A stretch of 64,000 nt of DNA from Halomonas sp. A11-A (GCF_003182195.1 NZ_QGTM01000004.1:62001-126000); one strand, 5' to 3'. Positions 8,533 through 16,586 are shown, counted from the stretch's first letter. Program-made: numbers and translations. The notes: generated by a model not told the origin, from the sequence alone.

Positions 8533-9149
8533 TGCGCTACCCCGTCCCCGACCTGCCCGGCGGCACCTGGCAGGAGAGCGAGCTGGAGGTGGAGAGGAGC
8601 CGCTTCATTACCTGGCTGTGCCACGCCCCCGACGCCGCCGCCTTCGAGGCGCTGCTGGCCGAGGCCCGGCGACGCCACCCTGCGGCGAGCCATCACTGCA
8701 GCGCCTTCATCGCCGGCCCGCCCGGCGAGCAGGCCGCCATCGGCTTCTCCGACGACGGCGAACCCGGCGGCACCGCCGGGCGCCCCATGTATCAGGTACT
8801 GCAGGGCTCGGGGCTCGGCCAGGTGGGCTGCGTGGTGACCCGCTACTTCGGCGGCACCAAGCTGGGCACCGGCGGCCTGGCCCGCGCCTATGCCCAGGCC
8901 GTGACCCAGGGCCTGGAGAGCCTGCCCCGCCGCGAGGTGGTGGAGCGCGACCCGCTGCGCCTGCGCCTCGACTTCGCCGGCGAGGCCGAGGCCCGCGGCT
9001 GGCTAGCCAGCCGGGAGATCCCCGTCGAGGCCGCCGACTACGGCGCCGACGGCGTCGTGCTCACCGTCGGCTGGCCCAGCGACCAGCCCGTTGACCTCGC
9101 CGCCCTCCAGTCGCGCCTGCGCGGCCGACTCGCCCTCGTCGAGGAGTGA
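8532..9149 (+). CDS. YigZ/IMPACT family protein
   Basis: The 205-residue protein belongs to the UPF0029/YigZ family related to eukaryotic IMPACT, whose bacterial role is not settled (translation-associated functions have been proposed). The conserved core is visible: SRFITWLCHA near the N-terminus, HHCSAFI, FSDDGEPGGTAGRPM and the signature VVTRYFGGTKLGTGGLARAY. A C-terminal DUF1949-like domain follows. The ATG at 8532 overlaps the stop of the S24 gene, so the two are co-transcribed and probably translationally coupled, placing this gene downstream of an SOS promoter. Confidence 0.9.
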   Translation: MRYPVPDLPGGTWQESELEVERSRFITWLCHAPDAAAFEALLAEARRRHPAASHHCSAFIAGPPGEQAAIGFSDDGEPGGTAGRPMYQVLQGSGLGQVGCVVTRYFGGTKLGTGGLARAYAQAVTQGLESLPRREVVERDPLRLRLDFAGEAEARGWLASREIPVEAADYGADGVVLTVGWPSDQPVDLAALQSRLRGRLALVEE

Positions 9150-9175
9150 CTCCGCGGGCCAGCGCCGAGCGCGGC

Positions 9176-9853
9176 TCAGCGCGTCAGGCGGCCCCGGGAA
9201 AAGCTGCCCAGCGCCACCTCGTAGGAGCGCTGGATATGGTCATCCATCAGGGCGCGCGCGCCCCGGGCATCGCGCTCGAGGGCCAGCGCCACCAGCTCGT
9301 CATGCTGGGCATCGAGCACCCGGCGGACCTCCGGCGCCTCCGGTGCCAGGCGGCGGTAGCGGTCGAACTGGTCGTGGAGCTGCTCGACGAAGCGCAGCAG
9401 CCAGGCCGAGCCGCAGGGCGCGACCAGAGTGCGATGAAAGCGCCCGTGTAGGCGCTCCCACTCATCGCCACTCTCCGGCGCCTGGTCGGCGCGCTTCAGG
9501 CGATGGGCCGCGGCGAGCAGTTCCGACTCCCACTCGGCATCGCCCCGGGCGATCGCCCGCTCCAGCGCCATGCCCTCCAGCTCGCGGCGCATCCCGGCGA
9601 TGTCGTCCAGTTCGTCGCGCTCCAGCCTGGGCACGCGAAAGCCGCGCTGATTCTCCTGGATCAGCAGCCCGTAGGCCGCGAGACGGTTCAGGGCCTCGCG
9701 CAGCGGGCTCAGCCCGACGTCGTAGCGCGCCTTGAGCGAGCTGATCGCCACCTTCTCCCCCGCCTCGAACCGCCCGTTGACCAGGTCCTGCCGCAGGGTG
9801 TCGTAGATGCGGCTGGATGTGGTCATGCGTCCCTTCCGTTTAGGTATGGCCAT
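9176..9853 (-). CDS. GntR family (FCD domain) transcriptional regulator
   Basis: The 225-residue protein has an N-terminal winged helix typical of GntR regulators (SSRIYDTLRQDLVNGRFEAG, then LSPLREALNRLAAYGLL) and a C-terminal all-helical FCD ligand-binding domain with conserved metal-ligand positions (ELEGMALERA, HGRFHRTLV, HDELVAL). Such proteins usually bind organic acids and repress neighbouring catabolic or transport genes. Two starts are possible: ATG at 9851-9853 with GAGGAGG upstream, or ATG at 9824-9826 with GGAAGGGA. It is divergent from chrA, and a palindrome found in front of chrA and of the TRAP genes is its likely operator. The ligand is unknown. Confidence 0.88.
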   Translation of the reverse strand: MAIPKRKGRMTTSSRIYDTLRQDLVNGRFEAGEKVAISSLKARYDVGLSPLREALNRLAAYGLLIQENQRGFRVPRLERDELDDIAGMRRELEGMALERAIARGDAEWESELLAAAHRLKRADQAPESGDEWERLHGRFHRTLVAPCGSAWLLRFVEQLHDQFDRYRRLAPEAPEVRRVLDAQHDELVALALERDARGARALMDDHIQRSYEVALGSFSRGRLTR

Positions 9854-9885
9854 TTCCCCTCCTCGACGTCCGCTCCCGTCAACCC

Positions 9886-9915
9886 TTGACGCTCCTCTCC
9901 GCGCCGCCCTATAGT
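9886..9915 (+). promoter_or_regulatory. Candidate sigma70 promoter for the split chrA genes
   Basis: TTGACG at 9886-9891 and TATAGT at 9910-9915 are separated by 18 bases. The site lies in the divergent region between the GntR gene and chrA, about 95 bases upstream of the chrA start, and only 33 bases from the GntR start codon, so binding of the regulator here could affect both directions. Confidence 0.55.
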
Positions 9916-9926
9916 CTCTCAGACAA

Positions 9927-9940
9927 TATAATCGATTTTT
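9927..9940. promoter_or_regulatory. Imperfect copy of the TRAP-operon palindrome (candidate GntR operator)
   Basis: This 14-base stretch contains ATAATCGATT and matches the perfect palindrome at 11952-11965 at 11 of 14 positions. It lies just downstream of the candidate chrA promoter, where a repressor would block transcription. Assignment to the adjacent GntR protein is inference. Confidence 0.45.
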
Positions 9941-10010
9941 TATCGCAAAGACGACCAATGGGAACAAAAGCCATCGACTGCCCTGCCATCGCATCACCGG
10001 GGGCGACCCC

Positions 10011-10583
10011 TTGAGCGCCCCCGACAAGGCGACCCTGGGCGCCCTCTTCTGGGCCTTCACCCGCATCGGGCTGCTCGGCTTCGGCGGCGGGCCGGCGATG
10101 ATACCGCTGGTCCAGCAGGAGGTGGTCAAGCGCCATGCCTGGCTCACCGACGAGGAGTTCGCCGACATTCTCGCCATCGGCAACACCCTGCCCGGGCCGA
10201 TCGCCACCAAGATGCCCGGCTATATCGGCTACCGGGTGGCTGGTCTGCCGGGCTGCCTGATCGCCGTGCTAGCGGTGATCCTGCCGATGATCGTCGCCAT
10301 GATCCTGCTGCTCGGCCTGTTCAGCCGCTACCGCGACGTGGACTGGATCCGCGGCATGGGCCAGGCGGTCGTCCCGGTGGTCATGGTGATGATGGCGCAG
10401 CTGACCCTGGACTTCTGGAACAAGTCGCGCCTGGCGCTGGGCTGGGGGATCAGCCTGGCCATGGCGGCCACGGCGGGGGGGCTGATCTACCTGATGGGCC
10501 TCCATCCCGGCTGGGTGGTCGGGGCGCTGCTGGCGGCGGCCCTGCTGCGGCCGACCAATACCGCCGAGGAGGCCAGCCGATGA
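10011..10583 (+). CDS. Chromate transporter (CHR family), first half-size subunit
   Basis: CHR-family proteins are membrane transporters linked to chromate or other oxyanion export. This 190-residue product is a half-size CHR domain: the FTRIGLLGFGGGPAMIPL amphipathic start, the GNTLPGPIATKMPGYIGY signature and about six hydrophobic segments. The next gene encodes the complementary half. The only in-frame start before the conserved core is TTG at 10011. A separate 18-codon open frame from ATG 9958 ends with its TGA overlapping this TTG, which might couple translation. The substrate may not be chromate; CHR pairs next to organic-acid genes are not well characterised. Confidence 0.85.
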   Translation: MSAPDKATLGALFWAFTRIGLLGFGGGPAMIPLVQQEVVKRHAWLTDEEFADILAIGNTLPGPIATKMPGYIGYRVAGLPGCLIAVLAVILPMIVAMILLLGLFSRYRDVDWIRGMGQAVVPVVMVMMAQLTLDFWNKSRLALGWGISLAMAATAGGLIYLMGLHPGWVVGALLAAALLRPTNTAEEASR

Positions 10584-11110
10584 CCTACTGGGAGCTGTTC
10601 CTCGCCTTCTTCATCCCCAACATCATCGGCTATGGCGGCGGGCCGGCGATCATCCCGCTGATCGAGGCCGAGGTGGTGGGCCGCTATGGCTGGATGAGCG
10701 CCCAGCAATTCGCCGAGACCCTGGCGCTCGGCAACGCCCTGCCCAGCCCCATCGCCACCAAGATGGCCGGCCAGATCGGCTACGAGGTCGCCGGGGTCGG
10801 CGGGGCCCTGGTGGCGGTGCTGGCCACCGTGGTGCCCTCTCTGCTGCTGATGCTCGGCGCCCTGGGGTTGCTCTACCGCCACCGCGACTCGCCGCGGGTG
10901 AAGCGCATGAGCCAGTGGGTACGCCCGGTGATCGCCATGATGATGGCCTGGCTGACCTGGAGCTTCTTCAGTGAAGGGATCAACAGCGCCGGCCTGCTAC
11001 ACACCCTGCTGATCGGGGCCACCGCGGCAATCGCCCTGCTGAAATACCGCACTCATCCGGCCTTCGTGATACTGGGCGCACTGGTCTATGGAGGGCTCTT
11101 TCTCGGGTGA
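10580..11110 (+). CDS. Chromate transporter (CHR family), second half-size subunit
   Basis: The 176-residue partner of the preceding gene repeats the CHR domain: FLAFFIPNIIGYGGGPAIIPLIE and GNALPSPIATKMAGQIGYEVAG, followed by hydrophobic segments. The ATG overlaps the previous stop (10580-10583), so the two halves are made together and probably form a heterodimer, as described for paired short-chain CHR proteins. Its C-terminus (LVYGGLFLG) is normal for the family. The following DNA is degraded, so this looks like the last intact gene of its unit. Confidence 0.85.
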   Translation: MTYWELFLAFFIPNIIGYGGGPAIIPLIEAEVVGRYGWMSAQQFAETLALGNALPSPIATKMAGQIGYEVAGVGGALVAVLATVVPSLLLMLGALGLLYRHRDSPRVKRMSQWVRPVIAMMMAWLTWSFFSEGINSAGLLHTLLIGATAAIALLKYRTHPAFVILGALVYGGLFLG

Positions 11111-11161
11111 GCACCGCCCGACGCCTGTCATCGACAACGCCATACAAGACCCGACACGGGA

Positions 11162-11535
11162 ACACGCGCTCACACCCTTGCCGCCGGCGGCGTCGCCTTT
11201 TCGGCCACCGCCCAGGCCGACTATCCCGAGCAGGATATTCGCCTGGTGATTCCCTTCGGCCCCGGTGGCGCTACCGATATCATCTTCCGGCTGATCTCCC
11301 AGGAGGCCAAGCAGCACCTGGGCAAATCGATCGTGCCGGTCAACATGGCAGGGCCGGCGCCACCCTGGGCTCGCGCAACGCCAAGGACGCGCGGCCGGAC
11401 GGCCACACCCTGCTGGGCAGCCACGACACCATCGCGCTCTCCAAGCTCGCCGGGACCGTGGACTACTCCTAAGACGCCTTCGCGCCACTGACCGATGCGA
11501 TCGACTTCGCCATGTTCCACCTCTCCTCTGGTGGC
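11162..11535 (+). pseudogene. Remnant of a Bug/TctC-type solute-binding protein gene
   Basis: Conceptual translation gives the end of a signal peptide (AAGGVAFSATAQA) followed by DYPEQDIRLVIPFGPGGATD, the typical start of a mature tripartite tricarboxylate transporter binding protein. No start codon is left upstream. Around base 11355 the frame is lost; in the neighbouring frame the family pattern continues as ATLGSRNAKDARPDGHTLLGS and reaches GTVDYS, then a TAA at 11470, where the family normally continues with aromatic-DAFAP; DAFAPL does follow the stop. It is thus broken by 5' loss, a frameshift and a nonsense codon. It implies that a tricarboxylate-type uptake gene once stood between chrA and the TRAP genes. 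Confidence 0.75.
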
Positions 11536-11791
11536 GCCTTCTTCGAGGATGGCACCTTCCGCCCCCCCGGGGGTCGCGCATCCGGAGCGCCTCGACGGCC
11601 CATCCAACGTGCTGACCCTGGCGCTGGGCATCCTCGGTGATCTTCTCGCTCTATCAGGACCTCAAGATGTTCGAGCACTTCGCCCCCGGCGGCCGGGCGC
11701 CAAGCTGGCCTATGCGGACGGCCTGCACTACATCACCGAGGCAGACGCCATGGGGCCGAGAGTCTCGAATAGCGATGCTCGGCTCGCGATG

Positions 11792-11824
11792 GCGGACGGC
11801 GCCTGAATGGGCGCCGTCCGCCAT
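11792..11824. terminator. Perfect GC-rich hairpin within degraded region
   Basis: A stem of about 14-15 base pairs (ATGGCGGACGGCGCC against GGCGCCGTCCGCCAT) with a very short loop lies after the Bug-type remnant. There is no T tract on either side, so rho-independent termination is uncertain; it may be a terminator left from the decayed gene or another inverted repeat. Confidence 0.4.
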
Positions 11825-11951
11825 TGGAAGGCACCCTCGTGCCGCACCAGCAGGTCGCACAGCGCGGGCACCAGCTCCACCCTGGTGCAAAACGGATACG
11901 TGACCCTTCCGAGTGATACCGATGCGGGGAAGATAAATCTTTCAAAGCAGG

Positions 11952-11965
11952 GATAATCGATTATC
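11952..11965. promoter_or_regulatory. Perfect 14-base palindrome, candidate operator of the TRAP operon
   Basis: GATAATCGATTATC is perfectly self-complementary and lies 66 bases upstream of the dctP start. An 11/14 match is found in front of chrA beside the GntR gene. AT-rich palindromes of this size are typical operators of FCD-type GntR regulators. A second short palindrome, GGCATGCC, follows at 11967-11974. Confidence 0.55.
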
Positions 11966-12030
11966 TGGCATGCCGCTTGCTAACTGATGGGTGTAAAGGA
12001 TGTTTCACCAACCCATCAATAGGTAACGTC

Positions 12031-13134
12031 ATGTCTCTGTCACGTCGCAAGTTTCTCACCACGGCCGCAGCCTCCTCCACTGCGGGTCTGATCCTCGGTG
12101 CGCCGGCCATTGCTACTGCCCAGTCTCCCAGGACCTTCAACTGGCGCATGACCAATGCCTATGGGCCGGGCTCCCCCTTCTATGTCGAGGGTCCCGGCAG
12201 TCCTACGGACATGATCAAGAAGATCCACACCATGTCGGACGGCCGCCTGAACATCCAGCACTTCGCCGCCGGGGAGCTGATTCCAGCCTTCGAGGGCTTC
12301 GAGACCGTGCAGTCCGGCACCATCGAGATGAATGCCGCAAATAGCTACTTCTGGTCCGGCACCACCTTCGCCGCCCAGTATTTCACCACGGTGCCATTCG
12401 GCATGAGCTACATGGGCCATATGGCCTGGCTGTTCCATGGCGGCGGCCTGGAACTTTGGCAAGAGGTCTACGAGCCCTATGGTCTGATGGCACTGCCACT
12501 CAACAACACCGGCGTACAGATGACCGGCTGGTTCCGCGAACCGATTGAGGACCTCAGCCAGCTCAATGGCCTGCGCATGAGGATCCCCGGTCTGGCCGGC
12601 CAGGTCTACGCCGCGCTTGGCGTCGATGCCCGTGTCCTGCCGGGCGGCGAGATCTTCCCCGCCCTGGAGCGCGGCGTGATTGATGCCGCAGAATTCGTCG
12701 GCCCCTATCAGGACCGACGCCTGGGCCTGCAGAACGCCGCCAGCTACTACCACACCACCGGCTGGCATGAGCCCGCCACGACCGGGGAACTGCTGATCTC
12801 CAGGTCCCACTGGGACAGCCTCCCGGATGATCTGAAGATGATAGTCCGCACGGCCTGCATGGCCTCCTGCCTCGACAGCCTGGCCTGGTCGGAAGCGGTG
12901 AATGGTGAGGCGCTGACCGATCTGGTGGAAAACCACGGGGTCACCGCTCTAGCCCTGCCCGACACGGTGGTGAGCGCACTGCGTGAAGCAACGCTCGACA
13001 CCCTGGCCACCGAAGCCAACGCGGATCCGCTGGTGCGCCGGGTTCACGACAGCTACATGGCGTTCAAGGCCAACCACGACCGCTGGGCCGAGGTCAGTGA
13101 AGGACCCTGGCATGCATCGATCCGGAGAGCCTGA
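12031..13134 (+). CDS. dctP: TRAP transporter solute-binding protein (DctP type)
   Basis: This periplasmic protein captures the substrate of a TRAP transporter. The 367-residue product has a Tat signal (SRRKFL at residues 4-9, then a hydrophobic stretch ending ATAQS) and the DctP pattern: ELIPAFEGFETVQSGTIEM, the conserved arginine-containing LNGLRMRIPGLAGQV, and ALERGVIDAAEFVGPYQD. The WHEP motif and the Tat signal resemble the DctP subgroup that often folds as a dimer and transports 2-oxo acids or similar compounds; the ligand is not certain. The ATG at 12031 follows AGGTAA. It heads a dctPQM-hydrolase operon with 1-base and 3-base spacings between the first three genes. Confidence 0.92.
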   Translation: MSLSRRKFLTTAAASSTAGLILGAPAIATAQSPRTFNWRMTNAYGPGSPFYVEGPGSPTDMIKKIHTMSDGRLNIQHFAAGELIPAFEGFETVQSGTIEMNAANSYFWSGTTFAAQYFTTVPFGMSYMGHMAWLFHGGGLELWQEVYEPYGLMALPLNNTGVQMTGWFREPIEDLSQLNGLRMRIPGLAGQVYAALGVDARVLPGGEIFPALERGVIDAAEFVGPYQDRRLGLQNAASYYHTTGWHEPATTGELLISRSHWDSLPDDLKMIVRTACMASCLDSLAWSEAVNGEALTDLVENHGVTALALPDTVVSALREATLDTLATEANADPLVRRVHDSYMAFKANHDRWAEVSEGPWHASIRRA

Positions 13135-13135
13135 G

Positions 13136-13645
13136 ATGAAAGCCGTGGAACGTGCGATCCGCGGGCTCGAGGCGACGGTCCGCCTGTCCGGTTGGATCGC
13201 CGCCTGGACCTGTGTCGTCCTCGTCCTGCTGGTCGCCGGCGACGTGTTCATGCGCTACCTATTCCGGGTCGGCGCCGTCTGGCTGCAGGAACTGCAGTGG
13301 CACCTTATCTCCCCGATCGCATTGTTCGGCATGTCCTACGCCCTCTACTCCGGGGAGCAGGTACGCGTGGACGTGTTCTACGAGCGCTTCCCCGATGCGC
13401 TGAAACGCACCATCGAGGTGATCGGTGGCTTGCTGCTGCTAGGCATCGCGCTCTATGCCGCCTGGCTGACCCTGCCTTGGATCGCCCAATCCTGGGCGCG
13501 CAATGAGGGGTCACCGAATCCAGGCGGGCTACCCTGGCGCTGGGCACTGAAATCCTTCATTCCGCTCGGTTTCCTGCTGCTTGCCTTGCAGAGCTTGGCG
13601 CATGCGCTGCGCCATGGCTTTGGTCTTCCTCCAAGAGGTAAATGA
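13136..13645 (+). CDS. dctQ: TRAP transporter small permease subunit (DctQ type)
   Basis: The 169-residue protein is the four-helix small membrane subunit that joins the binding protein to the large permease of a TRAP transporter. It shows four hydrophobic segments and the family strings GDVFMRYLFRVGAVWLQELQWHL, SYALYSGEQVRVDVFYERFP and the final FIPLGFLLLALQSLAHALR. The ATG lies 1 base after the dctP stop. The large periplasmic-facing loop (WARNEGSPNPGGLPWRW) is typical of the subgroup associated with 2-oxo acid or mannitol-type TRAP systems. Confidence 0.9.
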   Translation: MKAVERAIRGLEATVRLSGWIAAWTCVVLVLLVAGDVFMRYLFRVGAVWLQELQWHLISPIALFGMSYALYSGEQVRVDVFYERFPDALKRTIEVIGGLLLLGIALYAAWLTLPWIAQSWARNEGSPNPGGLPWRWALKSFIPLGFLLLALQSLAHALRHGFGLPPRGK

Positions 13646-13648
13646 TCG

Positions 13649-14974
13649 ATGTCTCTCAATGAGTGGCTCGCGATCGGTATGATCGGGGCTTTCTTCGTGC
13701 TGCTGCTGATCGGGTTACCGGTCGGTATCGCCATCGCCGGCACTGCCTTCGTCTTCGGCTATATCGGCTTCGGCCCCATGCTGTTCAACCTCCTGCCCTC
13801 CCGTATCTACGGGGTGGTGACGAACTACACCTTCATGGCGATACCGCTGTTCGTCTTTATGGGGGTGATGCTAGAGAAGTCGCGACTCGCGGAGGAGCTG
13901 ATCGACGTGGTCGGCCATCTGTTCGGCGGCGTCTCCGGGGGCATGGGGGTGGCGATCATCGCCGTGGGGGTACTGCTCGGTGCCGCCACCGGCATCGTCG
14001 GGGCCACCATCGTCACGTTGGGGCTGCTGACGTTGCCGACTCTGCTGCGCCGCGGTTACCCCAAACCATTGGCGACCGGGATGATCTGCGCCTCAGGCAC
14101 CCTGGGCCAGATCATTCCGCCAAGCCTGGTGCTGATTCTTCTGGCAGAGATCCTCGGCGAGTCGGTAGGTACCATGTTCGCCGCGGCGATGGTGCCTGGC
14201 CTGACCCTGGCGGCGGTCTATGTCTTGGCCATCCTCGGCCTGGCCTCTCTGCGCCCGGCGCTGATGCCGCCGATTCCCTTGGAGGAGCGTACCGCACTGT
14301 CGCGCGGCGCACTTGCTCGCAAGGTGGTACTGGTGGTCGGCCCTCCGGTCGGCCTAGTGATCGCCGTGCTGGGCTCTATCATTGGTGGCATCGCCGCGCC
14401 TACCGAAGCGGCAGCCATGGGAGCCCTCGGTGCGGTACTGTTCGTCGCCCTTTCCGGCCGTCTGACCCTGGCGCTGCTGGCGGATGTCGCCAAGTCCACG
14501 CTGCTCATCTCAGCCATGGTGTTCTTCATCCTAATCTGTGCCCAGGTGTTCGGCCTGGCATTTCGCGGCCTGGGCGGCGAGCACCTCGTCGCTCGCATGT
14601 TCGACTGGGTACCGGGCGGCGTTACCGGTGCGCTGCTGTTCATGCTGCTGTTGATGTTCATCCTCGGCTTCTTCCTCGAGTGGATCGAGATCACCTATAT
14701 CGCCCTTCCCCTTTTCCTGCCGTTTTTCGTGCAAATGGGCGTGGACATGGCCTGGATGGGTATACTCATCGCCTTGATCCTGCAGACCTCCTTTTTGACG
14801 CCGCCCTTCGGCTGGTCGCTGTTCTTCCTCAAGGGGGTGGCATCCAAAGAGGTGAGCACCCTGGATATCTACCGGGGGGCACTACCCTTCATCGCCCTGC
14901 AGTTCCTGGCGGTGGGACTGGTATTCCTGTTCCCGGCCATCGCTACCTGGCTACCGGCCGCCATCGGCTGGTGA
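13649..14974 (+). CDS. dctM: TRAP transporter large permease subunit (DctM type)
   Basis: DctM is the sodium-driven translocation subunit of the TRAP transporter. The 441-residue protein has about twelve membrane segments and characteristic strings: LLIGLPVGIAIAG near the N-terminus, GATIVTLGLLTLPTLLRRGY, ICASGTLGQIIPPSLVLILLAE and LQTSFLTPPFGWSLFFLKGV near the end. The length is normal. It starts 3 bases after dctQ and is followed 25 bases later by the gamma-glutamyltransferase-like gene, so imported substrate and hydrolase are probably linked. Confidence 0.94.
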   Translation: MSLNEWLAIGMIGAFFVLLLIGLPVGIAIAGTAFVFGYIGFGPMLFNLLPSRIYGVVTNYTFMAIPLFVFMGVMLEKSRLAEELIDVVGHLFGGVSGGMGVAIIAVGVLLGAATGIVGATIVTLGLLTLPTLLRRGYPKPLATGMICASGTLGQIIPPSLVLILLAEILGESVGTMFAAAMVPGLTLAAVYVLAILGLASLRPALMPPIPLEERTALSRGALARKVVLVVGPPVGLVIAVLGSIIGGIAAPTEAAAMGALGAVLFVALSGRLTLALLADVAKSTLLISAMVFFILICAQVFGLAFRGLGGEHLVARMFDWVPGGVTGALLFMLLLMFILGFFLEWIEITYIALPLFLPFFVQMGVDMAWMGILIALILQTSFLTPPFGWSLFFLKGVASKEVSTLDIYRGALPFIALQFLAVGLVFLFPAIATWLPAAIGW

Positions 14975-14999
14975 ACCCACCGAACGGAGACGAGTTTCG

Positions 15000-16586
15000 A
15001 TGATCCATACCCGGCGCAGTTACGGCGGCATGTGTGTCGCCCCACACCACCTGGCAGCAGAAGCCGGTCGCGATGTGCTCAGGGCCGGCGGCAACGCCGT
15101 GGAGGCCATGGTCGCCGCTGCCGCCACCATTGCCGTGGCCTACCCTCACATGAATGCCATCGGCGGCGACGGCTTCTGGCTGATCCACGAACCCGGACAA
15201 CCGCCGGTGGCGATCGACGCCTGTGGCGCCGCTGCAGGGCTCGCCACGCCAGCCTTCTACCGAGGACATGACACCATACCCGAGCGCGGGCCCGCGGCGG
15301 CCCTGACCATGGCCGGGACCGTGGGAGGGTGGGACAAGGCCCTAAAGCTTGCCGGTCGCTGGGGCTCGGCCATGCCGTTGCCCGACCTGCTGGCCGATGC
15401 CATTCGCCATGCCCGAGAGGGCGTGGCCGTCTCCAGAAGCCAGCAGCAGCTCACCGCCAGGCACCAGTCTTGCCTGTCACTGAGCCCCGGCTTCAACGAG
15501 ACATTCCTGATCGATGGCCAGGCACCCCACGAGGGGGAGCGGCTGCGCCAGCCACGCCTCGCCACGACCCTCGAGCATCTCGCATCGGCGGGCCTCGCTG
15601 ACTTTTATCGTGGGGAGCTGGCCGCCAGCATGGCACATGACCTGGATGCCGCCGGCAGCCCGCTACGCCGGGACGACTTCAGCAGTTACCGTGCCCGGCA
15701 AGTCGCGCCACTCGAGGTCAGTCTCGCGGACGTCACCCTGTATAACCTGCCGGCGCCGACCCAGGGTGTCGCCTCGCTGATGATCCTCGCGCTCTATGAA
15801 CGGTTGAGGGTTGCCGAGGGCGAGAGCGTGGAGCACATCCACGGCCTCATCGAAGCGACCAAGCGGTCCTTCCTCCTCCGCGACCGACATGTCACCGACC
15901 CCGAGCGCCTACCCGAGCCGCTCCAGGGCCTGCTGGATGCGACGCACCTGGACCGCGAAGCCGCCCAGATCGACATGCACAAGGCCCTGCCATGGCCCCA
16001 TGAGCCGGCCCCGGGGGATACCATCTGGATGGGCACCGTTGACCGCGAGGGGCGGGCGGTAAGCTTCATTCAGAGCATCTACTGGGAATTCGGCAGCGGG
16101 CTTGTGCTCCCGGAAAGTGGTGTGCTGTGGCAGAATCGCGGCATCAGCTTCTCCCTGGACTCCGACTCCCTCCGCGGGCTGGGCCCCGGACGCAAACCGT
16201 TCCATACCCTCAATCCGGCGCTGGCGCGCTTTCATGACGGGCGAACCCTGGTGTACGGCACCATGGGCGGCGAGGGCCAGCCCCAGACACAGGCGGCGGT
16301 GTTCTCGCGATATGCCTTCCACGGAATGTCGCTCCAGGCTGCGGTTAGTGCACCTCGCTGGCTGCTGGGCCGTACCTGGGGTGAGGGCAGCACCAACCTC
16401 AAGCTAGAGTCACGCTTTCCCGAACGTACCGTTGCCGCGCTGCGCGCGGCGGGGCACGATGTGGAGGTGCTCCCGGAGGCCTACAGCGACACCATGGGCC
16501 ATGCCGGGGGTATCGTGCACCACCCGGACGGCCTGATCGAAGGGGCCCATGACCCGCGCAGCGACGGCGGAGCCGCCGGCTGGTGA
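15000..16586 (+). CDS. Gamma-glutamyltransferase family hydrolase, apparently cytoplasmic
   Basis: The 528-residue protein belongs to the GGT branch of Ntn hydrolases, which cleave gamma-glutamyl or related amide bonds after self-processing at a threonine. The pattern DTIWMGTVDREG (Thr341 at the position of the nucleophile in the usual TTHxS motif), NAIGGDGFWLI, GPAAALTMAGTVGGW, and the terminal DPRSDGGAAGW support the family. It starts MIHTRRSYGG with no signal peptide, unlike periplasmic GGT, and the second residue after the nucleophile is aromatic, so substrate preference may differ from glutathione. Placed at the end of a TRAP operon, it probably hydrolyses the imported compound. The exact substrate is unknown. 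Confidence 0.88.
   Translation: MIHTRRSYGGMCVAPHHLAAEAGRDVLRAGGNAVEAMVAAAATIAVAYPHMNAIGGDGFWLIHEPGQPPVAIDACGAAAGLATPAFYRGHDTIPERGPAAALTMAGTVGGWDKALKLAGRWGSAMPLPDLLADAIRHAREGVAVSRSQQQLTARHQSCLSLSPGFNETFLIDGQAPHEGERLRQPRLATTLEHLASAGLADFYRGELAASMAHDLDAAGSPLRRDDFSSYRARQVAPLEVSLADVTLYNLPAPTQGVASLMILALYERLRVAEGESVEHIHGLIEATKRSFLLRDRHVTDPERLPEPLQGLLDATHLDREAAQIDMHKALPWPHEPAPGDTIWMGTVDREGRAVSFIQSIYWEFGSGLVLPESGVLWQNRGISFSLDSDSLRGLGPGRKPFHTLNPALARFHDGRTLVYGTMGGEGQPQTQAAVFSRYAFHGMSLQAAVSAPRWLLGRTWGEGSTNLKLESRFPERTVAALRAAGHDVEVLPEAYSDTMGHAGGIVHHPDGLIEGAHDPRSDGGAAGW

Larger units (their letters stand above)
11536..12030. other. Degraded intergenic stretch before the TRAP operon
   Basis: No intact gene is visible. 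Short open stretches near 11630-11760 (for example FSLYQDLKMFEHF in one frame and AKLAYADGLHYITEADAMG in another) look like pieces of coding sequence interrupted by frameshifts, but I cannot assign them to a family. The inverted repeat around 11792-11824 (ATGGCGGACGGCGCC against GGCGCCGTCCGCCAT) is a strong hairpin that could act as a terminator or be left from a mobile element. The last 90 bases are AT-richer and contain the operator-like palindrome at 11952-11965. Confidence 0.5.
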
